DNA of 64,000 bases from Rosa chinensis. Its lineage: Eukaryota > Streptophyta > Magnoliopsida > Rosales > Rosaceae. Positions 21,912-33,064 of this stretch are shown piece after piece (within the stretch, counting starts at the first letter, position 1; every line of letters starts with the position of its first letter). Below the pieces are notes generated by a model. That model was given only the letters and a program-made list of their open reading frames with translations. It had not been told where the DNA came from and made no database searches. The position numbers were made by a program, and so were the translations under genes. The stretch spans positions 62,886,397-62,950,396 of the forward strand of contig NC_037088.1 of NCBI RefSeq assembly GCF_002994745.2, written 5' to 3'.

Positions 21912-22721
21912 TGTTTGAGCCCAAAAGTTTTTTTGGCAAGATCCTTTGGTGGATTTGACCCAATGGACCGATACCTACGGCCCAAAAATAAGCCTACTTG
22001 GGTTTGGGATATAGCTTTGCCCATTCCGTGATCCATAAGGAAAACGAAACCTTATTGGAATCAAGTAGCATAAATTGAATAGGAAACCACAATCAATAAT
22101 CTTTCTATAGCAAGGAGCAATCGAACCCCTAGATGTATAAATACCAGGTTTAAAGGACAAAGGAGGACCTCTCTTGAATAAATCAATCCCAGCGATTACA
22201 AAGCCTCCCCGGAGCAAACCTTCAACCTTGTTGAAACCCGGTGACTGCGCGCCAGTCCTAGTCTCTCTAAGAGCCAATTGTCAGCATCATCAGATCAACC
22301 CGGTGACCGTGCTTCCAGTCCTAGTCTCTCCGAGAGTCGACTGCCAGTGTTACTGCCACCGATACTACCAGCGAAGCAAGGGTAACGTCCTCGCAACCCA
22401 GCGAAGCTAAAGTCACGCTTTAGCAGAACCCGTGCTTTCTCCAAACTTCCCAATGATTGCTCTGCTCAGCCTACAATGTTGAGTATCGATTAGGTGACGC
22501 AAAGAGATCACATCCAAAGTCCTTATCTGTAAGGCAGGAAGTCCTTTCTCAGAAGGCTAGAGAAGAACCCTGTGGCGAGGTTGGTGCTCTCCTTGTCCAC
22601 AACGCTTGAAGAATAAGTCAGGTCAAGGGACTCCCCCGACGACTGCACCCCACGGTGCTGGCACGCCTGCCACACGCTCAAAAGAGACAGTTTGCACGCC
22701 AACTGGTTTTGGAGCCAAACA
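21912..22721 (+). repeat. 3' LTR (810 bp)
   Basis: TG...CA ends with inverted tgtttgagcccaaaa / ttttggagccaaaca. Contains internal duplications around gaccgtgcttccagtcctag and cgaagcaagggtaacg. Confidence 0.8.
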
Positions 22722-22790
22722 GTTTGCTTGTCCTACCAGTAACAAATGCATCTCATTCACATATATGTAGTCGTCTCTAATTCTCAATGA

Positions 22791-22792
<2 letters not shown>

Positions 22793-22832
<40 letters not shown>
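22793..22832. repeat. (TA)n(CA)n microsatellite
   Basis: TA run 22793-22820 followed by an AC run to 22832, in intron 1 just before exon 2 of copy 2. Confidence 0.9.
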
Positions 22833-22835
<3 letters not shown>

Positions 22836-24130
22836 CTGCTTTATTTGTTGCTATCAAATCCTAAGAGAAATTTGATTAAACTTCGAAATTTCGATTGGTC
22901 GTGCTTCAGTGAAATTAATCCAACGATTCTCTGTAGGGAGAGTACCTGCACAGCCTCATATCAGATGTTGTGGGCAACGAGATCTTCTCTGTGGATGGGG
23001 GAAAATGGCGGCATCAGAGGAAGACATCAAGCTCTCAATTCTCAACAAAAGTACTTAGAGAGTTTAGTAGTGAAATTTTCAAGACCAATGCAGTAAAGGT
23101 TGCTGACATAGTTCATCAAGCTGCCACCTGCAACAAATCAATAGAGATGCAAGTGAGTCTGCAATGTCTCAAATTCTCAATAATCACATACTACATATAT
23201 AGCATTGTACGTTGTTGTTGTTGTTATATATTGCTGTGTCTTCCTAATTTTTGTTTATTCTTTTCTTGAAAGGTCAATTAATTGATGTTTGTTTTGTTGG
23301 AAGGATTTGTTTATGAAATCAACCTTGGATTCAATCGTCAAAATTCTACTTGGTTTCGATCTAGGCACCATGTCTGGAACAAACAATGAAGAAAGTATCC
23401 GGTTTTCCAATGTTTTTAATGATGCAAACGCATGTACCCTTTATCGTCTTGGTGATATCTTTTGGAAGATCAGACGGTTCTTGAACATTGGTATGGAAGC
23501 AGTGCTAAGAGAAAATGTGAAGGTGGTGGATCAATTTATATACAAATTAATCAACACAAAGATTCAAACACTCCATAATTTAGAAGATGATGAGCTACCT
23601 GTGAGTTACCTTCCTTAATTTCTATTCTAGATTTAATTTATATAGTATTAGTTGCTTCAATGTTACTGATATGTTGAGGTTAAATGACAGTTAAAGAAAA
23701 GAGATTTTATCTCCAGGCTTTTGGAAACTAAAGAGACTGATCCAAAGTACCTGAGAGACATGGTCCTTACTTTCATTACTGCCGGCAAAGACACAACTGC
23801 TTCTGCTCTTTCATGATTTTTTTTTATATGATGTGCAAGCATCTTGATGTACAAGAAAAGATTGCACAGGAAGTTAGAGAAGTAACAGGCCTAAATAATA
23901 ATTCAAGCGCTGATGAAGTTGCAGCCAACCTTACTGAAGAAGCCCTTAACAAAATGCAATATCTCCATGCAGCTTTGAATGAGACTCTTAGACTCTATCC
24001 TACAGTTTCAATGGTAAGTTAACTTATTAATTAAATAAATGGCGTACATGAATTGAATGTTAAGATTCTTTGTGGTTCTTGATATGAATCGCTCTTTACA
24101 TTAGTTCTTAGTTGATCAGTTTGATGTTGT

Positions 24131-24449
24131 TGTTTGAACCCAAAATAACATTTTTTCCCAATAAAGGGGACTCGAAGAAAACCTGGCCAATATCGGTGGC
24201 CCAAGTTATTTATTTGCGACAAGTTCGGAATATATCGTTTGGAGGCTAAATAAAGCCTACTTGAACACTAAGCGATTTTGAGGCAAATCCGGATATTCAT
24301 CGATTTACTATTAATTATCATATAATTAACCAAGATCATGCAAGAGAGAACAATAACGTGAGCCATGCAAATATTCATATATTCCCATGCAATTAATGTG
24401 CAATGGCATATATGGAAGCATGCAATCATGCTTGATGGTGGTCAGAAAG

Positions 24450-24492
<43 letters not shown>

Positions 24493-25573
24493 TTATGTAT
24501 GGTGGCTCATGCATGGTTCAAGTCAGGAAGGTTCCCTATGCAATTAAACATGGCAACATGCTGTCCTCTTCTATGCATATTCAAGAGTATTCATGGAATT
24601 AAATAGCATGGTGGGCCATCGTTCACTACCAATGGTGAGCAAGCGAGCAAGTCTCCCATGCAATTATGCAATTAAAGTGGGCCACCAGCCAATCAATGCT
24701 TTCCCATGCAAATAGTCAGTATATGGAAGGATGCAATTATCCTTAATTGCAACAAACAAGGGATACATGTCTGCATGCCTCGAGCTACGTAGTGCTCGCG
24801 AAGGGCAATATCCAAGAATCAGTCCTTGAGGCAATTACATTGCTAAGAGGAAGATTACTTCTGAGACTCCAAGAGGCAATTAATCCTTGCCTATATTCTA
24901 GCGGCGACAGAGGCGGATAATTATTAATTATCGCCTACGATAGATATCAAAACTATTAAGAGTTTTGATTTGATTCAAGGCCAATAACTGTGGCCTAAAA
25001 TATAGTATTTCATTCCTCTTAGGAAGGTGAATCTGCAGTAGCCTATATATAGAGGCTAATAACGATACAGAAAAAGACCTCTCTCGAATCAATCAATCTT
25101 AGCGATTACAAAGCCTCCCCGGAGCAAACCTTCAACCATGTTGAAACCCGGCGACCGTACTCTCAGTCCTAGTCTCCTAGTGAGCCGACTGCCAGTACTA
25201 CTGCCACAAATACTACCAGCGAAGCAAGGGTAACGCCCTCGCAACCCTGCGAAGCTAAAGATACGCTTTAGCAAACTCCGTGCTTTCTCAGAACTTCCGA
25301 GTGATTGCTCTGCTCAACCTACAACATTGAGTATCAATTTTGGTGACCGAAGAGATCACACCTAAAGTCCTTATCCGTAAGGCAAAAGTCATTTTCCGAA
25401 AGGCTAGAGAAGAACCCTGTGGCGAGGTTGGTGCTCTCCTCGTCCACAGCGCTTGAAGAAGAAGTCAGGTCAAGGAACTACCCTGGCGACTGCACTCCGC
25501 GGTGCTGGCATGCCTGCGCAATCACACGCTCAAAAGAGACGGTTTGCATACCAACTGGTTTTGGAGCCAAACA
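24131..25573 (+). mobile_element. Solo LTR (1.44 kb) in intron 4 of P450 copy 2
   Basis: Starts tgtttgaacccaaaataaca and ends ttttggagccaaaca, with a perfect gttgt duplication (24126-24130, 25574-25578). Copy 3 shows the empty site, aatgttgtcatttg, at the same intron position. The last 470 bases resemble the 3' LTR of the intron-1 element (22250-22721), so both belong to related families. Contains a (TA)n tract (about 24452-24488). Confidence 0.92.
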
Positions 25574-26057
25574 GTTGTCATTTGTTTCATAGAATGCGAG
25601 GATTTGTTTCTCTGATGATACCTGGCTAGATGGAGATAGTGTCAAAAAAGGGCAACTAGTGATATACCAACCTTATTCAATGGGCCGGATGAAGTTTATA
25701 TGGGGTGATGATGCAGAAGAGTTTCGACCAGAGAGATGGATTGATGAAAATGGCAATTTCCAGGAAGAAATCCCTTTCAAATTCTTAGCCTTCAATGTAA
25801 TTAAGAAAACTAAACTGTTAATTGCATGATAAAGTTGCTTAATTATGGGAGTACTAATGATATTTTTATAATCCAGGCCAGTCCAGGAATTTGTCTCTGA
25901 AAGGAGTATAGTTATATCCAGATGAAGATTTTTTCTGCTGTGCTTTTAAGCAGCTATATTCAAGCTTAGTGACGAGAAAAAAATTGTCAAATACAGGATG
26001 ATGGTCACGCTCCACATCAATAAAGGCCTTCATGTTCATGCCTCCCCAAGAGTTTGA

Positions 26058-26267
26058 GCATGCAATAGAGTTATATTAAATGTTTGTTTTAAACATCTTA
26101 ATTTTACGTGGTCATTGATGTTGATCACCAAAAATAAAGGAGGCTGGCTAGCTTATTCAATTTCATGTTTTGTTCTTGCTTCTTTAATACATCAAACTAG
26201 TGGTGATATAGTTGGTCCAGTGAAAGTTGATAAATAGTACTGATCATAACTCTTCTCATGCACTCTA
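26058..26267. other. 3' flank of P450 copy 2
   Basis: Resembles the copy 3 3' flank (tgttttaaacatctt, ttcatgt.ttgttcttg blocks). No ORF of note. Confidence 0.6.
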
Positions 26268-26538
26268 TGCTAAAATTCATAGTCATAGTGAAAAAGCCTG
26301 AAATTGAAGCAACAATGGTGAATGAAACCCTAAGCTAGACGAAGAAGAACAGAGAGGCAATTGGTATTGAACTTTTGGTAAAAATCGTACAGTTTTTTGT
26401 AACTGAATGAAAAATAGCTAGGCATGACTATTTATACTACTGTTTCTATTACTGGTCTAACAAATTGCAGCAGATCACGACATGTGCTCATCATGATGCA
26501 GTCCATTTTCAACTTGACTTTCTCCTATACTCTTAACA
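26268..26538 (-). repeat. 3' LTR of the minus-strand copia element (271 bp)
   Basis: On the minus strand TGTTAAGAGTATAGG ... TTTTAGCA, with TATA-like gtataaatag near 26438 and a purine tract immediately before it. No second LTR copy was found in the window. Confidence 0.6.
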
Positions 26539-26599
26539 TCCCCCCTCAAACTAGTGCTGGGATCCCCAAGCATTAGGTTGCAACAGAGAATGTGTTTTC

Positions 26600-27180
26600 A
26601 GCCAGGAGGAATGAGAGGAAGTGATTGCCACAAATTCGAAGATTCACAAGCTTGTCTACGATTCATTAGATGTCTGTTCAACAACTTGAAATGATTCAAA
26701 CCCAACATCCCATCATGATCTTGAACAACTTGGATAGCTTCCCATCTTACATCATTCCCCTTGTAGGGCTTGTACACGTTATTGCTCAAATTACTGGAGC
26801 CGCTCTCATCACTAACATCACAGAAATTAGTGGCCTCACTTTCAATTTCCATAAACTTCTCAATGCTGCTTGTACATTCACCGACTTTTGTATTGATAAA
26901 ACTCTGTTTGGCTTCATAATAGAGAGTGGGAGCAGCATAATAAAAACTATTCTACGGGCTTAAACAAAAGGCAGTTCCTACTCCGGAATGAGAAGTTAAG
27001 TGGCCATTTTTTACCTGAGAAGAGTTTTCAACTTCGACTCCAACTTTCATGTCCATTGGCTTACTAGAACTATCAACTGGTGCACTTGGGGTTGCCCCAT
27101 CAACTTTGACTTGCTTTTGCTCAACCATATCTACTATAATTAAGTTGTCCTCAATAGACAAACAGAGTTCAACTGGCAAA
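26600..27180 (-). pseudogene. AGC-type protein kinase fragment (KIPK/D6PK-like), captured
   Basis: Minus-strand reading from about 27180. A serine/proline-rich linker reads into GTAFCLSP, then a stop near 26958, then the same frame type resumes with [26 protein letters not shown] and [27 protein letters not shown]. In plant AGCVIII kinases the N(D)VRWEAIQ...G.LGL.HF.LLK.L motif sits just before the glycine-rich loop; here similarity ends right after HFKLLN, so no catalytic domain is present. Carrying a stop and lacking kinase motifs, it is non-functional. It occupies the pol position of the copia element. Family call is from remembered motifs. Confidence 0.55.
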
Positions 27181-27280
27181 GGTCTTTTTCATCAGAGCAA
27201 TAGACATGATTCAGTTTCAAATCATCAGAGATTGACTTACTTATCAGTAGAACTTGAGAACACAATGTCTGCACTATTAA

Positions 27281-27990
27281 TCACATTGCCTGTATTATTC
27301 TGAGAGTATCCATTATTGCCTGAGTATCCACCATTTCCATTATGAGGAAACCTCGAGAAGTAGAGCCACTATTGTTGTTAGCCAAGAAACCAACATATCC
27401 AGTACCAAAACTAGTACCATTAGAGTATGTAGGTTGGTAGCTTGTATGTGTAGGAGTTGAGAAACCAGAGCTTGTGGTCATATTTGAGGAGGCACAAATC
27501 CAAATCGAGTAGTTGCAACAGCAGAAGTGGCATTGAAGTGATTCATAGTTGTCACATTAGGCAATACAGCAGATGAATAAGACATACCATTCATACTAGG
27601 CAACAAACAAGATGGCACAGGACAACCATTCACATAAGGGTACAAACTCTGATTCTGAGCAACATTATTCATTCCAATCTGAAAATTTTGTGGTGATTGA
27701 TTAACCAAACCATTATGAGCAATATCATAGTAGTAAGAGGGGATAATGACAAAGCTTTATGCTTGAATTCAATCTCATACTCAGCAGATAATAACAAAGA
27801 CCTAACTTCCTCCATTCCAATATCAACTTTCGCTCTGATAATCTGTCTAGTATGACTATACTCACTAGGAAGTCCAGCAAGAATGACTATTTTGACATCT
27901 TGATCATTCATTGCAACACCAGCTACAGCCAATTTATCTCTAACAGATTTGGATCGCAACAAGTATTTATCTATCGAATCTGAGCCTTAC
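27281..27990 (-). pseudogene. Copia gag fragment
   Basis: Minus-strand pieces 27962-27669 and 27708-27281. The first has the copia Gag (UBN2-type) features DKYLLRSKSVRDKLAVAGV, a GLPSEY motif and a LLLSAEYEIE helix. The second is the Asn/Gln/Ser-rich linker typical of Gag tails. The two pieces are in different frames, so one frameshift lies near 27700. N-terminal Gag and all of pol are missing. Confidence 0.7.
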
Positions 27991-28040
27991 AACAATATAT
28001 CCCCATAATCTGTTCAAACACCATATCTAACAAAAAAATG

Positions 28041-30790
28041 TCATGAGTTTGCAAATACCAACAGATTGCACGAAAATGGGGTACAAAATAGAATTGCATG
28101 GCTTGCTAATGTGAAATTGGAGTTCAACTATTTCCCACCTCCTCTACCTGAGTTTTGTCTAATTCTTTGCGAGGTTCTAGTTGGGTTTGTAGCCTTGGTG
28201 CTGGATGCTTGAGAACTTTGAACAGGCCTTGAATTGTCAGTTGGTGGTGGCCTTGTTGGGGCAGGTGGTGGTGGTACACTCCTTGAGCCGATTGGGGCAG
28301 ATTTGGTTCCTGCTGCTCTTGAGGCCTTCATGGAAGCCATCTTCTTCTACACATGTGGTAATTCATTGCAAGTAATTGAGTTAAACTAAAATGAGTGGAG
28401 TACACACAAACACAGTGAAAAAAATGAGCTAATCATACCCTTTGATACTCGGCTATTTCTTTGGCTTTCTTCCTCAATTCATTCTTTGTCAAGGTTGTTT
28501 TTTTTCCCTTCTTGGTCTGCTGATTGCACAATCTCACACTTGCAAATCATCAAAAACAACATTTAGGTTATACAATTACCTGAGTTTCAGAACCCTCCCC
28601 GTTGTTTAGCTTCCTCCTTTTATTAAGGGCAGAACTTTTCTCCTTTGGTGGAAGATGCCGATGGCATGTCTTCATATTGTGACATAGGACCCCACAATTG
28701 CCACACTTTAGTGATTTTCTGTACTCTTCCTAGTTTAGTACCAGATCCCTGAGCTTTCTCTGAAGAGTTTTTAATCCTCTTTGTTTTTGGTTGGCCCGTC
28801 TGTCTTGTATATTGGGGAGGTAACATTGCTGGTCTTTCACCTCTTAACCAAAGATCCATATCATTAATAGGCATTATGAGGTTGCTATATATTGCCATAT
28901 AGGTCTTCTTGAGGTAGCATTCAGCAACGTAATCATCCGGGTCCTCCCTCTTTTGGAAAATAGCCGAGACTGCATGTTTGCAAGGAATTCCCGACAAGTC
29001 CCACCTTCGACAAGAGCATGTCCTTAGATTCAAGTCCACAGTATTCTTAGAGCCACCAAAGTTCTCAACTTCAGCTTGATGACCTCCATTAAAGGTAGAA
29101 ATACAGTCTGTAGCAGCCTTCAACTTATTATTTTCAAGTGTTTTCCTTGCTTTGGGGCAAATGTTGCCATGGTAAGCTTGCATTTTTGCCCTTCTAAGCT
29201 GAATCCTTGTCATTAGCTTCACCCGGATTTCTTCAAACATGGACAGAGGTGACTTACCCCTAGCGTCTCTTATCCATCCATTAAAACTCTCGCATAAGTT
29301 ATTGATTAGAATGTCACACTGCTGTGCAAAGAAAGCCTTGCACCAATGTTATGGGGGCCTTTTAGGTTCTGCAAAACAGTTAGCAAGTCATTGTGTCAAT
29401 AAACATTCATGCATACATAAGCTGAATACAAATAAGAAGCTAAAACTGCATATACCTTTCATCCAATCATATGCCTTCTCATTCAACTGTTTCATATCTT
29501 CCATGTCTTTTAAATAGAAAGGCATTGTGGTTGCTTTAGCACACTTCCACATCTGGTCCTTCATCTGTTTCCCCGGAAATAACTTTGTGAAGTTAGTCCA
29601 CATATGTCTCGCACAGAATCTGATATGTGCTAAGGGGACCACGTCATCAAAAGCAAGCATCAATCCCTTCTGTTTGTCACTTATAAATGTCCACATGGCT
29701 CCACCATCATTGATATCCAAATCCTTTCCCAATAACTGCATAAACCAAATCCACAAATCTTTAGTCTCATTCTCCACCATTGCATATGCTATGACCAATG
29801 TGGTGTTGTTGGCATCGATCCCAACGGCTGTCAAGAGTTGCCCTCCAAAAGCACTCTTTAGATGAGCACCATCTAATCCTATAACAGCCCTACAACCTGC
29901 CTTGAATCCATTCTTAAGGGCCCCCAGACATATGTACATTCTCTTGAAAATGGGCTGGCTGCTTGAGTGTGAGAAATCACACTTGATATCTATCGTGGTT
30001 GCTGGGTCAACCCGCTGCAGCTCTTTGCCATAGTCTGCCAGCCTTGCAAATTGTTCCCTAATAGAGCCTTCCAATTCCAACAAAGCTGCCCTTTTAGCCC
30101 GATAGACCATTTCTTTGATACCCTTGCCTTGATCTTCGTAGACATGGTCTGGGCAAGAGAACCTGCATAATTGAAGTAAGTTTGGTACACAATTAAACCA
30201 TTACAATTCAAATTCAAAAACAAGTATATATTCACCTGTGTTCCAGTTTTCATTAAGTTGAATCTTGTCCTTGAATTTTGCAGTCAAGTATCTAGACCTT
30301 ACCATTGTGTTGTTCCACTTTCTTGTGCACTTGTGCTCACTTTCATATGTCTTGATCATGAGTGTGTTCTCATGTTGCATTTTTGATGCATAAAGCTCGA
30401 AAGGGCAGTCATCCTCCTGGCATATCACTCTTAATCTTTGCTTGTCATTTTTTAGGTACACATATTCCCAGCCACCTTGAATTGCTTTCTCCCTCAATGC
30501 AGCTCTTAATATCCTTATATTAGCAAATATCATCCCTTTGCAGAACTCAGGTTTCTTCATGTCTGTATTAGGGTTAAATTCTGGGAATTCATCTTCAGGC
30601 TCCCCATCAAAGTTTACGGCAGGTCCCATTCTCTCTTCATCCGAATCCACATTAGCAAACATGTCCTCATTGTCCTCTAAATCAACATATGCATCTCTGC
30701 TCCCCAATACAGATCCTTGACTGCTTGTTCCTATACCATCTTCAGTTTGCTTTCCACCATCTACTCCTTGACTTCCTTCCATACCCTCTA

Positions 30791-30821
<31 letters not shown>

Positions 30822-32744
30822 TATACCATAAGGGTCATAATCTTCATCATCCACCTCAGGGTTGTAGTCATCATCATTATTCCCATCAGATCCATCACCT
30901 TCTTCATCCTCTTCATTATCTTCAAACCCTTGTCCACCATAACTTTGCATGAAATCTAGGATGTCTATATCGTGCAGATCATCAAATTTGATACCGCTAG
31001 AGTTTTGGTTGCTCCTTTCATCAACCTTTTCTTTACCCTTGTCATTCGGACCAATACTAGCAGCCTTCATCTGTTGAAATGGCACAATATCCTGGACTTC
31101 TCTTATAACTATCCCAGCGTTTCTCTTTGCTATTTTTCTTGGGCTATCTGGCAATTCCTCTATAACTACCCCACAAGATTTTGCTTGGCTAAAAAAGATG
31201 TCCTCTATTTCATACACTTCATCCAAGCTGTCCCCATACACACCATGCAACTCCATATGATCTAAATACAATAACACCAACCTAATTGAAGGTACACAAC
31301 AACACATTGTTATGGCATCCAGATCAGTACTTAGCTTCGTCAATACTTCATCCTCGGAACCAATCCTATACCAATAATCTATTCTCTGCCCTTCATATGT
31401 TGGATCCAATTGCCTCACCATATTGTCTATCTCTACGAGGGACATCTTGTCCTTATCCACAAAGTCAAAAAAATTCACATTTCCTCCCACATACTTGTTA
31501 TCCCTTATACAGCCCCCATGAAACACCTTTATTGTAAAATAATCCGGCTGCCCTGCAAAAAAGTCAAGGAGCAAAACAATTTAGCTTCAAACATCCCTTT
31601 ACAAAAGCATTACACCAACTAGTACGCACCATAAAAGTCTACAACGTAATCACAATAAAGTCTACAACAACCAATTTCCTCTGCAAAGGTCCCTTTACAG
31701 AAAAAATTAAAAAAAAAAAACACAAGGTAACTAACCATTGTATCGCCATAAACTCTACAACAACCAAAGTTAACAGAATAAAGCCAAAACAGTCATCCTC
31801 CTTTGCATATTAGGTCCCATTAGGACCACAACACATAAAGTAATGTCAAATTTGAAAGCACATGGCAGACCAACCCTATTTCTTTACTACCACCTTGCAC
31901 ATGGCGCTAAACTTATTTATTTATCTGTCCCCAACTGAGAGCACATACAATTCAACAATTTCAAAAGCATGAAACCATATAAACAAGGAAACACCATAAG
32001 CTATATTTTCAAAGCCCTAAACCCAAAATCGAAAAACCTTACCCATAACCCAAATTTTTTATGGAAACCGTAGATCTCGAACTCGTGAAAGCTTAAATAT
32101 CTTCCCCTCGTTCACATAAACTAGTGAAGCTTCGAAACCCTAAAAAAGAACTCACCATAATCGAGAACCTCATCTTCTTCGATATCGGCTCCCCTTGGAA
32201 TCCGTAGGTCAAGGTCGTTGCCTACCATGTGGCCACATCTTCAATCGAAGCTTCGATTAAAAACTTCGACTCCCATGGAAGAGGATTCAGCTTTGGGTTT
32301 CCTGGTTTCGTGCTTCTAGGTTTGAGAGATTTAGGATTCTAGAGTTCTTGGCTACGAGATTGGAAACGGGAATCAGATTTGCGCTTCACACAACCCCTAT
32401 TACGGTGTCCCGATTTGGGATGACGGTTTCTATTAGGGTTCTAATTTTGGTCAGCGATTGAAAACGGCGTTATGAGGAATTAGGATACTCAAGTGGGAAA
32501 GGAAGGGAGATATATGAGAGGGGTACCTTGGGAATTTTGCATGTGGGAAGGTCCCACAAATTTGACATATCAGACGGCGTTGTTCCACGTCAGCAACCTA
32601 AACAGTGGAAATTGACGGAATGGTGAGGAAATGGCTCGATTTGATCAAATTGGAGAGTATGAGGACTTTTCTGATTAAATTAGAAGTGCAGGGACTAAAC
32701 TAACGAACCCCTAAAAGTACAGGGTAGTAAACAGAATTTTTTCC
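28041..32744 (-). mobile_element. Formerly autonomous MULE, left end lost
   Basis: Contains the transposase gene (28128-32228, minus) and a right TIR ending gtagtaaacagaattttttc at 32744. It inserted in an A-run of a PIF/Harbinger-like element, whose continuation is at 32745-33064. The matching left TIR is not visible; sequence changes to copia near 28020. It has therefore been truncated or rearranged. Confidence 0.65.
28128..32228 (-). pseudogene. MULE (MURA/MuDR-type) transposase gene, inactivated
   Basis: Exons by GT/AG on the minus strand: 32228-32156, 31552-30236, 30162-29456, 29368-28580, about 28518-28441 and about 28346-28128. Exon 2 has an N-terminal PB1-like region, an Asp/Glu-rich tract (from a CAT microsatellite, 30790-30820) and the MuDR DNA-binding domain with CxxxxC and H. 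Exon 3 holds the DDE domain (GLDGAHLK, ISDKQKGL, RFCARHMWTNF). Exon 4 has the SWIM zinc finger (CSC...CKH) and a CCHC knuckle. Lesions: one-base frameshift near 30113, TAA at 29351-29349, and a frameshift near 28720 just before the knuckle. The transposase would bind the TIRs and cut and move the element; here it is dead. Confidence 0.85.
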
Positions 32745-33064
32745 AAAAAAAAATATAACTAAAATTTCCTATAAATAAATTTTCGGTGGTATATATGTGA
32801 TAAAAGTGTCGATGGAGTTATAAAAAAAAAAATCGTCGCTGGATATATAATTTTTCCACCCATAAAATTTTCTTTGGTTGGATTTCCAAAATGTTCATCA
32901 ATAGTATTTATTTACATCATACATTTCTTATTTACACTAAAAATAATAATAAAATATTTGATGAACAGTAACTGACTGGTGATCCTGACCCAACGGGTGG
33001 AAGCAAAGATCCAGTGGCAGTTAATAATTTCCTGCCCTGGTGACCCAACGGGTGAACTTGCTCT
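32745..33064. mobile_element. End of a second PIF/Harbinger-like element (inverted)
   Basis: Reverse-complement relative of 10951-11410: gggtgaacttgctc at the end, gacccaacgggt repeats, a shared ttactgttcat block and tttcctataaata. Its other half is missing beyond the MULE. taa follows the end (33065-33067). Confidence 0.6.

Larger units (their letters stand above)
18505..22721 (+). mobile_element. LTR retrotransposon, non-autonomous, in intron 1 of P450 copy 2
   Basis: Begins tgtttgagaccaaaag and ends ttttggagccaaaca, flanked by perfect gtttg duplications (18500-18504, 22722-22726). The 3' LTR is 21912-22721, preceded by a purine-rich tract (cctggggggcaa), which sets the plus orientation. 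The 5' LTR survives only as its first 150 bases (18505-18655, about 93% similar), the rest being deleted together with any primer-binding site. No sense-strand gag or pol is visible. The interior instead carries an antisense gene-like region with a plant mobile domain. The LTR 3' half matches the solo LTR in intron 4. Confidence 0.8.
17728..26057 (+). pseudogene. Cytochrome P450, CYP704 family, copy 2 (pseudogene)
   Basis: Exons: 17728-18009, 22937-23152, 23304-23600, 23691-24013, 25593-25796 and 25877-26057. Exons 1-3 and 5 are open and in phase; exon 1 encodes a membrane anchor (about residues 10-27) and the PPVAGT hinge. Exon 4 is 323 instead of 321 bases: a TGG has become TGA (23814-23816) and the T-run is two bases longer. 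Exon 6 has TGA at 25898-25900 right after the heme cysteine, the preceding heme-loop glycine and arginine codons are changed, and it is 2 bases short. Intron 1 (4.9 kb) holds a 4.2 kb LTR element and intron 4 a 1.44 kb solo LTR. It cannot make a working P450. Promoter and intron 1 are homologous to copy 3. Confidence 0.92.
26268..28020 (-). mobile_element. Truncated minus-strand Ty1/copia element with captured host sequence
   Basis: The plus-strand left end is the 3' LTR (26268-26538). Reading on the minus strand it is preceded by a purine tract (gaggggggat) and a short pol tail (26540-26600). Upstream of that lies an AGC-kinase-like fragment where pol should be, and then gag (27281-27990). 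The 5' LTR is missing; the sequence changes near 28020, where the MULE gene begins. It is therefore a deletion derivative that carries host-gene sequence. Confidence 0.65.

Noticed and set aside
30689..30960. Plus-strand His-rich and Ile-rich ORFs
   Set aside because: Shadows of the Asp-rich tract in the minus-strand transposase, caused by a CAT/ATC microsatellite.
28041..32744. Active autonomous MULE
   Set aside because: A stop and two frameshifts in the transposase and no left TIR.
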